IMG/VR virus record: IMGVR_UViG_3300047316_000051
Location: 1 to 40,448 of that record
DNA length: 40,448 bases
DNA from: a virus
Strand: one strand, 5' to 3'
Part shown: positions 14,229 to 21,931 of the stretch, in pieces
How the letters are laid out: every line of letters starts with the position of its first letter
Numbering within the stretch: position 1 is the stretch's first letter
Notes under the pieces: model-generated
The model's input: the letters and a program-made list of their open reading frames with translations, nothing else
The model's database searches: none
What the model was told of the DNA's origin: nothing
Made by a program: the position numbers and the translations under genes

Positions 14229-14441
14229 ATGCCGAAGTTCCTCGAGAAGAAGCTGCAGGCCGAGTATCCCGATAACCCACACGCCGTCTACGGCACTCTC
14301 AACGCCATCGGCGCGATGCATGGCAACAAGGAAACCGCGAAGGGCAAGGCGATGGAGGCGAAGCACGCGAAGAAGATGCGCGGCGCGCGTCACCACGCCC
14401 AGGCCGGCACGCTTCGCGCCTTGGGCGGGAGGCAGCGCTAA
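14229..14441 (+). CDS. Small basic head-region protein, 70 aa
   Basis: ATG 14229 follows AGGAGA at 6 nt. It starts MPKFLEKKLQAEYPDNPHAV, a motif found in small phage proteins read as 'YP.NP.AVYGTLN.IG.M.GN'. The rest is Lys/Arg-rich and ends GTLRALGGRQR, echoing the neighbour's GRLRALGGKMC. Unknown function; maybe a chaperone or assembly factor of the prohead. Confidence 0.65.
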   Translation: MPKFLEKKLQAEYPDNPHAVYGTLNAIGAMHGNKETAKGKAMEAKHAKKMRGARHHAQAGTLRALGGRQR

Positions 14442-15577
14442 TGTCACTCGCGGAACACGAAGCCGAGTTCGTCCCGAAGCGTGGCGGCGAGTTTCAGCCG
14501 CGGCCGACCGGGGCGGTGAAGGCCGAATCGAACACGGCGCCTGAGCCCGAGCCGGAACCCGTCGTCACGGGCGACGAGACGGCCGATGACACGGCGCGTG
14601 TGGACATGGAACGGCAGCGGGCGGAGGCCGCCAATCCCGCGCTGAAGTTTCAGGAACAGCCGAAGCCTCGGGAGCGGCACCGCGCCAAGTCGCAGGAAGC
14701 CAACGCGGGCGACTTCGAGACGATTCGCAACCTCTCGGCCACGCTGAAGGAAAAGACGGAAGCCTGGTCAAAGCTAAAGAAGGCCGAGGGCGAGTCGCCT
14801 CGCGTCTTGGCGCTCAAGCAGCGCATTCGTGGCATTGAGGCGGATCTGGCTGAAGCGGAAGGTTCAAAGCCGCCGCTGACCCGCGCGGAGCCAGTGCCTC
14901 AGCCGAGGGTGGCGCCCAGCGCGCCCTCGGCGTTTACCGAAGTCGAGCCGTCCTATAAGACGTTCGAAGCTGATCCGGGCAAGTATCCTGACCCGTATCT
15001 AGCCTACACGCGAGCGGTGAACGCCTACGACCGCAGAAAAGAGCGGTTCGACGAGCAGCAGGCGAAGGCCAAGCAGGATGCGGCCGAGTTCAGCACCCGC
15101 ACGCAGCGCGAACAGGCCGAGGCGATCCAGCGCGAAGGCGAGGCGTATCTGACGCGTGCCAAGACGTTCGCCGTGGGCCATCCCGACTACTTCCAGAAGA
15201 TCACCGACCTCCAACAGAAGGGCCACGACATTCCGCCCGTCGTCACCGCCGCGATTCGCCGCAGTGACAATGGACCCGAGTTGATGTATGCTCTCGCGCG
15301 TCGTCCGGATGTGCTCGATTCGCTGCTCCTCTCGAATCTCAGCACGCCCGTCACGGACGCCACAGTCGTCGCGATGCGACGGTATTTGACGGCACTCGTT
15401 GCGCCAGGTTCGGCCGGTCAGACCGGAGCGGCCACCTCGCCTTCTCCTGAACCGCGGGTTCCTCGTCCTCCCACTCCGGTGCGGACAGGCCCACTGAAGA
15501 CGGGAACTGAACCTCCCGGCGACGGGGCTTCGTTGTCCGACCACGAGTCGTTCTACAACACGCGCCGCCGTCGCTAA
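14441..15577 (+). CDS. Scaffolding-like protein, 378 aa
   Basis: TAATG overlap with the preceding gene. It is highly charged and low in hydrophobics, with a Pro/Glu-rich N-terminus (TAPEPEPEPVVTGDETADD), coiled-coil segments (NLSATLKEKTEAWSKLKKAE; YDRRKERFDEQQAKAKQDAA) and a Pro-rich basic end (PRVPRPPTPVRTG ... YNTRRRR). The place between portal and coat, and this composition, are those of P22 gp8-type scaffolds, whose basic C-terminus binds coat protein. A TFEADPGKYPDPYLAYTRAV segment resembles other podovirus scaffolds. Assigned by position and composition. Confidence 0.7.
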   Translation: MSLAEHEAEFVPKRGGEFQPRPTGAVKAESNTAPEPEPEPVVTGDETADDTARVDMERQRAEAANPALKFQEQPKPRERHRAKSQEANAGDFETIRNLSATLKEKTEAWSKLKKAEGESPRVLALKQRIRGIEADLAEAEGSKPPLTRAEPVPQPRVAPSAPSAFTEVEPSYKTFEADPGKYPDPYLAYTRAVNAYDRRKERFDEQQAKAKQDAAEFSTRTQREQAEAIQREGEAYLTRAKTFAVGHPDYFQKITDLQQKGHDIPPVVTAAIRRSDNGPELMYALARRPDVLDSLLLSNLSTPVTDATVVAMRRYLTALVAPGSAGQTGAATSPSPEPRVPRPPTPVRTGPLKTGTEPPGDGASLSDHESFYNTRRRR

Positions 15578-15607
15578 GGCTCACTCCCGTCGCTGGAGAC
15601 AGCGACT

Positions 15608-16837
15608 GTGAACACATTCATCACGCCGACCTGGGTGACCAAGGATACGGCGGTCAACTTCAAGAACTCGCTCAAGTTCCTCGGCCAGTTCGATCGCACC
15701 TGGGACAAGTCCTGGGAGAACAAGCCGCAGGGCGCCCAGATCGGCTACACCTCGCAGGTCCGCATTCAGCAGCGCTGGACGGTCACCGAGGGGCAGGCGC
15801 TCGTGCAGCAGCCCATCCTCAACCAGACGGTGCCGCTGACCATCAACCATCAGTTTCAGATCGGCATGGGCTGGTCGTCGGCGGACGATGCGTTACTGGT
15901 CGAAGAAGTGCAGGACCGCTACACCAAGCCCGCGGGCCGCGCGCAGGCGTCGAACTGGGACGCGGTTGCCGGCCGCGAAGTCTACCGGTCGGTCTACACG
16001 TCAATCGGCACACCGGGCACGACCATCACGGCCAACGAGACGTGGACCGACGGCGTCGCGGTGCTCGACAACCTCGCGATTCCAGACGAATCCTACTGTG
16101 GCGTCGTGAGTCCGCAGCAGCGCTCGAAGTTGCTCGCCGCGAACTTCGCGCTCTTCCAGCCGAAGAACGAGTATTTCCGCACGGGCCAGTTCGCGGATGA
16201 GGCGCTCGGCGTCGAAGAGTGGTATACCGACCCGCTCCTGCCGACGCACACGACCGGAACGTTCACGACCGCGACTCCCATCACGACCGCAGGCGGACAG
16301 ACGGGCTCGACGCTGACCGTCAGCGGCATGGGCACCTACGCATTGAAGGCCGGCGACGTGTTCACGTTCGCGAGCGGCACGGCGGTGAACGCCGTCAACC
16401 CGATCGCCTATACCGACACGGGCATCGCGCAGCAGTTCGTGCTCACGCAGGACGTGTCCGGCACGACGACCGCCACGCTGAACATCAGCCCGGCGATCAT
16501 CACGTCTGGTCCGCTGCAGACGGTCACGAACTCGCCCGACAACGGCGCGGCGCTCCTCTTCATGGGCGCGACCGGCTTCACGGCGGCGACGATGGCGGCC
16601 ACGCGCAGCAAGCAGAACTTCCTCTTCCACCGCGCCGCCTTCGCGTTCGTCATGGCGGATCTGCCGGAGCGGCTGGCCGGGGCGCTCGCCAAGCGTGTGA
16701 ACGACGACGAGGAACAGCTCAGCCTGCGGTGGGTGGAACAGTACAACATACAAACTGACCAAATGCCGTCAAGGGTCGACACCATTGGCGGTGTCGGCGT
16801 CATCCTGCCCTACTTCGCCCTCCGGGCCTGGAACTAG
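15608..16837 (+). CDS. Major coat protein, P22 gp5-like, 409 aa
   Basis: GTG start at 15608 (GGAGA about 12 nt upstream). The N-arm (NTFITPTWVTKDTAVNFKNS), the QIGYTSQVRIQQRWTVTEGQ strand and TINHQFQIGMGWSSADDALL fit the HK97-fold P22 coat family, as do the AGREVYRSVY helix and the TRSKQNFLFHRAAFAFVMAD segment near the C-terminus. Residues about 220-310 (TPITTAGGQTGSTLTVSGMG, then a VFTFASGTAVNAVNP stretch) form a beta-rich insert resembling the P22 I-domain (telokin-like). It builds the icosahedral shell. P22 gp5 is 430 residues, so the length is usual. Confidence 0.9.
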   Translation: MNTFITPTWVTKDTAVNFKNSLKFLGQFDRTWDKSWENKPQGAQIGYTSQVRIQQRWTVTEGQALVQQPILNQTVPLTINHQFQIGMGWSSADDALLVEEVQDRYTKPAGRAQASNWDAVAGREVYRSVYTSIGTPGTTITANETWTDGVAVLDNLAIPDESYCGVVSPQQRSKLLAANFALFQPKNEYFRTGQFADEALGVEEWYTDPLLPTHTTGTFTTATPITTAGGQTGSTLTVSGMGTYALKAGDVFTFASGTAVNAVNPIAYTDTGIAQQFVLTQDVSGTTTATLNISPAIITSGPLQTVTNSPDNGAALLFMGATGFTAATMAATRSKQNFLFHRAAFAFVMADLPERLAGALAKRVNDDEEQLSLRWVEQYNIQTDQMPSRVDTIGGVGVILPYFALRAWN

Positions 16838-16849
16838 GAGTCCGCTGAC

Positions 16850-17494
16850 ATGGCACTCACCACCACAACGCTTTCGGCCGCGTGCAATCCGACCGACGTG
16901 CAGATCAGCGTCACCGCGGCGACCAACTTCGCGGCCGGCAACCTCGTGCAGATCGACAACGAGTTCATGGCCATCGCGAACTCGTATGTGTCGGGCACGA
17001 AGGTGCCGGTGCGGCGCGGCATCAACGGCACCACGGTGTCGACGCTGGTGCATCCCTCCGGGGCCAACGCGACGACCGGCACCGGGTCGGACTTCGCGTC
17101 ACCGAATGCGTCGGTCATCGCGGCCTATGCCCTCTCGGCGCGTCGTCGGCGAGTGACGTCCTACTCGGCGGCAGGCGCGATTGACCTGCCCACGGCGGGT
17201 GAGGATGTGGTCGCGATCCTGAACGGCGCGACGGGCTTCGACTACACCGTGGCGGCTCCTGGCAAGGATCTGGACGGATCGCTCATCGTCATTCTGAGCA
17301 ACGTCGGAGCGACGTCGAACACGGTGACGTTCACGGGCGGTCTGTCGGGTGCCGGATCGAGCTACGACAAGATCACCTTCAACAGCACCGCGCCGGTCTG
17401 CGTGACCGCCTATGCGGCCAACGGGCTCTGGATTTCGCCCAGCGCCGTCGCGATTGCCGGCACGGTCACGAGCCTCATCGGGACGATTGGTTAA
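16850..17494 (+). CDS. Virion decoration or head-fibre-like protein, 214 aa
   Basis: It follows the coat gene directly, with TAGGAG before the ATG. The N-terminal half (LVQIDNEFMAIANSYVSGTK, VRRGINGTTVSTLVH) is a beta pattern often found in phage structural proteins next to the capsid. The C-terminal half is Gly/Ser/Thr-rich beta (GATGFDYTVAAPGKDLDGSL; NTVTFTGGLSGAGSSYDKIT). Likely decorates the capsid; no catalytic motif. Family assignment by position and composition. Confidence 0.6.
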   Translation: MALTTTTLSAACNPTDVQISVTAATNFAAGNLVQIDNEFMAIANSYVSGTKVPVRRGINGTTVSTLVHPSGANATTGTGSDFASPNASVIAAYALSARRRRVTSYSAAGAIDLPTAGEDVVAILNGATGFDYTVAAPGKDLDGSLIVILSNVGATSNTVTFTGGLSGAGSSYDKITFNSTAPVCVTAYAANGLWISPSAVAIAGTVTSLIGTIG

Positions 17495-17497
17495 GTC

Positions 17498-18022
17498 ATG
17501 GCTGACTTTATCGATCACTTCGAAGGGCCGGGGGGCGTCGTGTACTCCCCGGCCTCCGGCCATTCGAAAGAACTGGCCAAGTGGGAGACGCGGCCACGGG
17601 CCGATGGATCGGTCACGCAGCAGATGATCGACGCGGCGCGGCGTGCGGGCGTGCATCACGGCTCGTTCGACCATCAGGAGTATCCCAAGGTCGTCTACAA
17701 GTTCGACCAGACGCCGAACGGGATTCTCCTGACCGAGACGCATACGGTGCATTCGTCGGTTGAAGAGTCGAACCTGAAGTCTCGCGGCTTCCGTGCGGAC
17801 CAGCTCGAGGCGGTCAAAGTCGTCGAAGACGCCAATCAGGACGCGGCCGAAGCGGCAGCGAACCGGGCGTTCCATGACCGGCGCATGACGGCCAAGGCGC
17901 AGGCGGAGGCCGACGCGCTCGATTCGAAGGTCGCCCGTCATCTGGGCGAGATTCCGGCCGAACCGCTCCCCGCGAAGAAGCGTGGACGGCCGGCGAAGAT
18001 CAAGATCGAGGAGACAGCCTAA
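17498..18022 (+). CDS. Hypothetical virion-region protein with AT-hook-like tail, 174 aa
   Basis: N-terminal alpha/beta segment (DFIDHFEGPGGVVYSPASGH), then a helical, Ala/Glu-rich second half (EDANQDAAEAAANRAFHDRR). The C-terminus is KKRGRPAKIKIEE, an AT-hook-like GRP flanked by Lys, so it might touch DNA. I know similar proteins in capsid clusters as unknowns. It ends in the A of the next ATG. Confidence 0.55.
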   Translation: MADFIDHFEGPGGVVYSPASGHSKELAKWETRPRADGSVTQQMIDAARRAGVHHGSFDHQEYPKVVYKFDQTPNGILLTETHTVHSSVEESNLKSRGFRADQLEAVKVVEDANQDAAEAAANRAFHDRRMTAKAQAEADALDSKVARHLGEIPAEPLPAKKRGRPAKIKIEETA

Positions 18023-18417
18023 TGGCGCAGCGAACCATTACCCAAGAGGGTGGCGCGTTCCTCCACGAGACGATCGTGGACATCAACGACAACTTCACCG
18101 ACCTCTACGCCTCGGCTCCGGTTGGGGCGCTCACGTCCGGGCACATTCTCGTCGGCAATAGCGGGAACGTCGCGACTGACGTGGCGATGTCTGGGGACGT
18201 CACGCTCGCCAATACGGGCGCGGCGACCATCAAGACGTCGGTGACGCTCACGACGCCGGTGCTGGGCGTGGCGACGGGCACGTCCGTGAACCTGTCAGGC
18301 GATTGTCGCGCGGCGACCTACCATGTCGGCGCGACGGCCGGCGCGAGCGGCACGGGATCGACGATCGCGTCGATCACGGTCGTCAACGGCATCGTGACCG
18401 CCATTTCGGTGAGCTAA
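18022..18417 (+). CDS. Gly/Thr-rich fibre-like protein, 131 aa
   Basis: The N-terminus (THETIVDINDNFTDLYAS-like region) resembles a short attachment helix, and the rest is repetitive (LTSGHILVGNSGNVATDVAM, then TLANTGAATIKTSVTLTTPV), as in phage tail-fibre shafts. The end is a compact beta segment (STIASITVVNGIVTAISVS). Likely a short fibre or fibre-attachment subunit; TAATG junction with its upstream neighbour. Confidence 0.55.
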   Translation: MAQRTITQEGGAFLHETIVDINDNFTDLYASAPVGALTSGHILVGNSGNVATDVAMSGDVTLANTGAATIKTSVTLTTPVLGVATGTSVNLSGDCRAATYHVGATAGASGTGSTIASITVVNGIVTAISVS

Positions 18418-18424
18418 AGCACTT

Positions 18425-19189
18425 GTGCCGACGACTGCCCTGCAACTGGCGACCCTCGCCTATCGTGATATTGGCGTTCTGAGCCAAGGGCAGTCGATTT
18501 CGGCGTATCAGAGCCAAGAGGCCCTGACGCGGCTCAACACGTTCGTCGATAGCCTCGGGGCGCAACCACAGTCTATGGCGTTTGTGGCCCGGTTGACCTT
18601 TGCGCTCGTCTCAGGCCAGGGCACCGAAGCCAATCCCTACACGATCGGCCCTGGCGGCGACTTTGATACCCCACGGCCGCTGCGTCTGAACGGCGCCGGC
18701 CTCATTCTCAACGGCCTGCCCGAAGGCCCGAACACGGTCGAGATTCCTCGCGGCGTCTTTACCGATGACGGCTACGAAGCGACCCAGATCAAGGCGCTGC
18801 AGAACGCGTTTCCGACCTGCGTCTTGTATCGGCCAACGTTCTCGGCAGGACTCGGCACGATCATCTTGTGGCCGGTGCCGAACACGTCGCAGAACGCGCT
18901 GGCGCTGTACATCCAGCAGCCCATCGCCCAGTTTGCGGACCTCTCGACGGCCTACTACTTCCCGTATGGCTACGCGGAGATGTTCGAATACAACCTGGCG
19001 CTGCGGCTCGCGCGGTCGAACGGCGTGCCGCTCGCCACGTTGCCGGACATCGTGGATGCGGCGCGCCAGTCGCTCATGGAAATCAAGCGCGGCAACCTGA
19101 AACTCACGGACCTGCCGCAAGATCCCGCGCTGACGCATTCGCCGCGCGGGGGTTACAACATCAACACCGGCGGCTTTGGCACGAACTGA
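18425..19189 (+). CDS. Tail accessory factor / head completion protein, P22 gp4-like, 254 aa
   Basis: GTG start at 18425. It starts TTALQLATLAYRDIGVLSQG and SAYQSQEALTRLNTFVDSLG, the N-terminal helix pair of the gp4 adaptor family. YFPYGYAEMFEYNLALRLAR and DIVDAARQSLMEIKRGNLK follow, as in other members. A looped beta insert (DTPRPLRLNGAGLILNGLPE) lies between. gp4 binds below the portal after packaging and connects it to gp10. P22 gp4 is shorter (about 166 residues), and the extra length is the central beta insert, common in relatives outside P22. Confidence 0.78.
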   Translation: MPTTALQLATLAYRDIGVLSQGQSISAYQSQEALTRLNTFVDSLGAQPQSMAFVARLTFALVSGQGTEANPYTIGPGGDFDTPRPLRLNGAGLILNGLPEGPNTVEIPRGVFTDDGYEATQIKALQNAFPTCVLYRPTFSAGLGTIILWPVPNTSQNALALYIQQPIAQFADLSTAYYFPYGYAEMFEYNLALRLARSNGVPLATLPDIVDAARQSLMEIKRGNLKLTDLPQDPALTHSPRGGYNINTGGFGTN

Positions 19190-19201
19190 GGACTCGATCA
19201 C

Positions 19202-19468
19202 ATGGCGCAGCCTTCGAATCCGATTTACAACTACCTGGTCGCCATCACCAAGTCTGACACGGTGAACGTGCAGGCCCCGATTCCCGATCGGGTCTTGTTC
19301 AATGCGATCTATGTCGGCGGATCAGGGGACATTGCCGTCGTGGGCGAGGACGGCCGTGCGGTGACGCTGATCGGCGCAATTGCCGGCACCATCATTCCCG
19401 TGTCTGGCAAGCGCGTGAACTCCGCGAACACCAGCGCCACTGATCTGGTTGCGCTCTACAGCGTCTAA
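19202..19468 (+). CDS. Small beta virion protein, 88 aa
   Basis: It is all beta by pattern: NYLVAITKSDTVNVQAPIPD, RVLFNAIYVGGSGDIAVVGE, GAIAGTIIPVSGKRVNSANT, then TSATDLVALYSV. The final 'GT.IPV..KRVN...T.A...VALY' signature recurs in small phage structural proteins placed near tail-hub genes. Function unknown, probably a virion component. Confidence 0.65.
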   Translation: MAQPSNPIYNYLVAITKSDTVNVQAPIPDRVLFNAIYVGGSGDIAVVGEDGRAVTLIGAIAGTIIPVSGKRVNSANTSATDLVALYSV

Positions 19469-19477
19469 GGGGCCTGC

Positions 19478-19912
19478 ATGTCCTCCGCTTACGTCAAGTA
19501 TCAGGTCTTCCCGGGCAACCTCGCGGCCAAGATCCTCGACCTGCTCGGCACGGCCGGGTCCACGGCCGATACGCTCAAGGTCGCGCTCACGAACACCGCC
19601 CCGAACGTGGCGACCAACGCCGTCCTCGCCGACATCACCGAGATTACGGCGCACAACGGGTACTCGGCGGGCGGGGCATCGGCCACGAACGTCGGCACGG
19701 CGTCGGGCGGCACGCTGACGGTTGTCGGCACGGACATCGTGTTCACGGCATCCGGAGGCACGATTGGGCCGCTGCAGTATGCGGTGCTCTACGACTCGAC
19801 CGTTTCCGGTGGACCGCTCATCGCCTACTGGGATTACGGGTCGTCCATCACGCTGCAGGATGGGGATACGTTCACGGTCGATTTTGGCGCAAGCCTCTTT
19901 ACGGTGGCCTAA
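19478..19912 (+). CDS. Hypothetical structural protein, 144 aa
   Basis: A beta-sandwich-like protein: MSSAYVKYQVFPGNLAAKIL, LKVALTNTAPNVATNAVLAD, then GPLQYAVLYDSTVSGGPLIA and FTVDFGASLFTVA. The 'L.VAL.N.AP......D..EI.A.NGY..GG' pattern is common in phage capsid/tail proteins of unknown role. The next gene follows its TAA directly and in the same frame. Confidence 0.65.
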   Translation: MSSAYVKYQVFPGNLAAKILDLLGTAGSTADTLKVALTNTAPNVATNAVLADITEITAHNGYSAGGASATNVGTASGGTLTVVGTDIVFTASGGTIGPLQYAVLYDSTVSGGPLIAYWDYGSSITLQDGDTFTVDFGASLFTVA

Positions 19913-20221
19913 ATGGCGATTGCCTCTGATGCTCAGGTGCAGCAGTTTGTGAATGTGCGCGTCCGGCCTCGGTGTGAACAGATTCGCGCGCTGCTCGCCG
20001 CCATGCAGGACGACAAGAGCGCGCTCGATGACGTGTTTGCGGCGCTCACGCAGCAGAATCCGACCTGGACCGATACGCGCACGGACGGGGTGCCGCATCT
20101 GTTGACGCCCAGCGACGTCTTGGCATGGAACACCTTCATCACGAATGCGATCGCGTCGTTTCAGGCCGATCCGCAGTTGCCGATTGTCCCCAAATGCTGC
20201 GTGCGTGCGTTGTTGGGCTAG
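19913..20221 (+). CDS. Hypothetical protein, 102 aa
   Basis: Starts immediately after the preceding TAA and in frame with it. It is helical: QVQQFVNVRVRPRCEQIRAL (the 'V.QFVN.RVRPR.E.IR.L' motif occurs in phage tail-region proteins), then DDKSALDDVFAALTQQNPTW. It has two adjacent cysteines near the C-terminus (PKCCVRALLG). Unknown role between tail adaptor and fibre genes. Confidence 0.65.
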   Translation: MAIASDAQVQQFVNVRVRPRCEQIRALLAAMQDDKSALDDVFAALTQQNPTWTDTRTDGVPHLLTPSDVLAWNTFITNAIASFQADPQLPIVPKCCVRALLG

Positions 20222-20224
20222 TCC

Positions 20225-21535
20225 GTGGCCCTGCCGGTTATCCTCATCGACTCGGCGACCGGGTCTGATTCAGCGGCAAGTGGCGCGGGGCCGTCCACAG
20301 CGCTGACGGGCACCGCCGCGCTCACCAACGCAGGCGGGACGGTCGTGACGCTCGACGCAGGCACGGTCCTGACGGGCGTGGTAACGACGGGCGCCGCGGT
20401 CATTTACGTCATCGACACGACGGCTGGGCATCGTCGGTTTGCGTCCATCAATGCGACCTCCGGCAGTGGTGGGGCCACCCCAACGGTGACGGTGAACGAA
20501 GCGCTCACGGGGAATCTCATCGGCGTGTCATGGGCGATCGGCGGCAAGCGGGCCTCACTCGGCAGCACGACCTCGCGCCTGCTGGTGAACAACAACGGCA
20601 GCAGCGGCGATGCGATGCCTGGCTGGACGATGCAATTTCAGTCCGGGCACGCGGAAACGACGACGCGCTTCGATCTGCAACGCGCCGGAGATACGACGAC
20701 CGGCCCGATCACCATCGAAGGCATCGCGGGGGCGGGCGTGAAGCCTCTGTTGACGTTCACCGACGATGATCGGTCGTTTGTGAACAACGCCGCGTCGTGG
20801 CAGCTTCGGAACTTTTCAGCCAAGAACAGCCACGGTAGCCCAAGCAGTGCGTGTTCCTTTATCTTTGTGGCCTCGTCGCCATGCATCCTCGACGGCCTCA
20901 CGATTGGGACCGCTTCCAACACCTATTACTCGGGGATCGTCACCAATACGCTGTGCCTGATCCGAAATTGTGACGTGGGATGGGCGACGACGGGAGACGG
21001 GATCACCGACACGGCGGATTCTGATCCCCAGATCGAAAACTGCTACTGCCACGACAACGCCGGGCACGGCATCAACGTGAGTGGGGGCATCATCGCGCTG
21101 AACCTGGTCAACAACATCTGTGCGCGCAACGGCGGCGACGGCATCCTCATCACCGGCGGCACGGACTTCAGCCGACGCACGTATCGAGTGACGGCGAACA
21201 CCTGCGACAACAACACGAGCCACGGCATCGAGTTCGACGGCCTGATGACGTCCTTCAACGCGATGGACTACATGAACAACATCCTGTCGAATAACGGCGG
21301 CTGGGGGCTGAAGTTCCACGCGAGTCAGACGTTGCCGGAGTTGCAGGCCAACGGCGCACGTGGCAACAACAACGACACGTATCTCAATACGTCAGGGCCG
21401 TGCAGTGTCTCCGGATTCCTGACGGCCGATCCAGGCCTGAATCCTCAGTTCACTAATGCCTCGGCGGGCGATTTCACCATCGGGACCAATCTGGAGGCGA
21501 AGGGCTATCCCAGTCTCGTCGGAGGCTCGCAGTAA
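20225..21535 (+). CDS. Right-handed beta-helix virion protein, 436 aa
   Basis: GTG start after TAG and one codon. A beta-rich N-terminal domain (about 1-150) precedes repeated coils (CILDGLTIGTASNTYYSGIV, LCLIRNCDVGWATTGDGITD, IENCYCHDNAGHGINVSGGI, NLVNNICARNGGDGILITGG, TCDNNTSHGIEFDGL). These are typical of pectate-lyase-like beta helices used as tailspikes or glycan-binding fibres. The end (PGLNPQFTNASAGDFTIGTN) is the usual exit of such domains. Proteins of this type often close with a DIGA-E motif; here that motif stands at the start of the next gene. It may bind or cleave a surface polysaccharide; catalytic residues are not evident. Confidence 0.75.
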   Translation: MALPVILIDSATGSDSAASGAGPSTALTGTAALTNAGGTVVTLDAGTVLTGVVTTGAAVIYVIDTTAGHRRFASINATSGSGGATPTVTVNEALTGNLIGVSWAIGGKRASLGSTTSRLLVNNNGSSGDAMPGWTMQFQSGHAETTTRFDLQRAGDTTTGPITIEGIAGAGVKPLLTFTDDDRSFVNNAASWQLRNFSAKNSHGSPSSACSFIFVASSPCILDGLTIGTASNTYYSGIVTNTLCLIRNCDVGWATTGDGITDTADSDPQIENCYCHDNAGHGINVSGGIIALNLVNNICARNGGDGILITGGTDFSRRTYRVTANTCDNNTSHGIEFDGLMTSFNAMDYMNNILSNNGGWGLKFHASQTLPELQANGARGNNNDTYLNTSGPCSVSGFLTADPGLNPQFTNASAGDFTIGTNLEAKGYPSLVGGSQ

Positions 21536-21931
21536 ATGTCCACGCTCTCGTATGTGGACATCGGGGCCATCCAACGCAAGGAAGGCGGGTCACCGGCTCC
21601 GAACACGTCTTACGTCGATATTGGGGCCGCGCAACGTCAAGAGACAACCGTCACCGCCTACACGCTGACGGCGGATGCGGGGTCTTACGCGGTCACTGGC
21701 ACGTCGGTCACGTTTCCCATCACACGGAAAGTGATCGCCGCGAGCGGCGCCTATCTCATCACTGGCACCGCAGCCACGCTCACGGCGACGATGCATACGC
21801 ACTACACCCTCTCGGTGCTGTCCGGGTCGTATCTCATCACCGGCACGCGAGCGACGTTGCGCTGGAGCGGCGCTCCGCCCGTGACCGGAAACTTCCCCCA
21901 GTGCTTGAACATCGCTGTGATGGGCCTGTAA
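21536..21931 (+). CDS. Short repeat-containing fibre-end protein, 131 aa
   Basis: It follows the beta-helix TAA directly and in frame. It begins with a 12-residue unit twice, 20 residues apart (SYVDIGAIQRKE and SYVDIGAAQRQE). Three beta units of the type G-x-Y-x-I/V-T-G-T follow (AGSYAVTGT, SGAYLITGT, SGSYLITGT), and the protein ends WSGAPPVTGNFPQCLNIAVM plus GL. The final unit is almost identical to the end of the next protein. It looks like a C-terminal accessory or chaperone-like module of the fibre; function unknown. Confidence 0.65.
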   Translation: MSTLSYVDIGAIQRKEGGSPAPNTSYVDIGAAQRQETTVTAYTLTADAGSYAVTGTSVTFPITRKVIAASGAYLITGTAATLTATMHTHYTLSVLSGSYLITGTRATLRWSGAPPVTGNFPQCLNIAVMGL

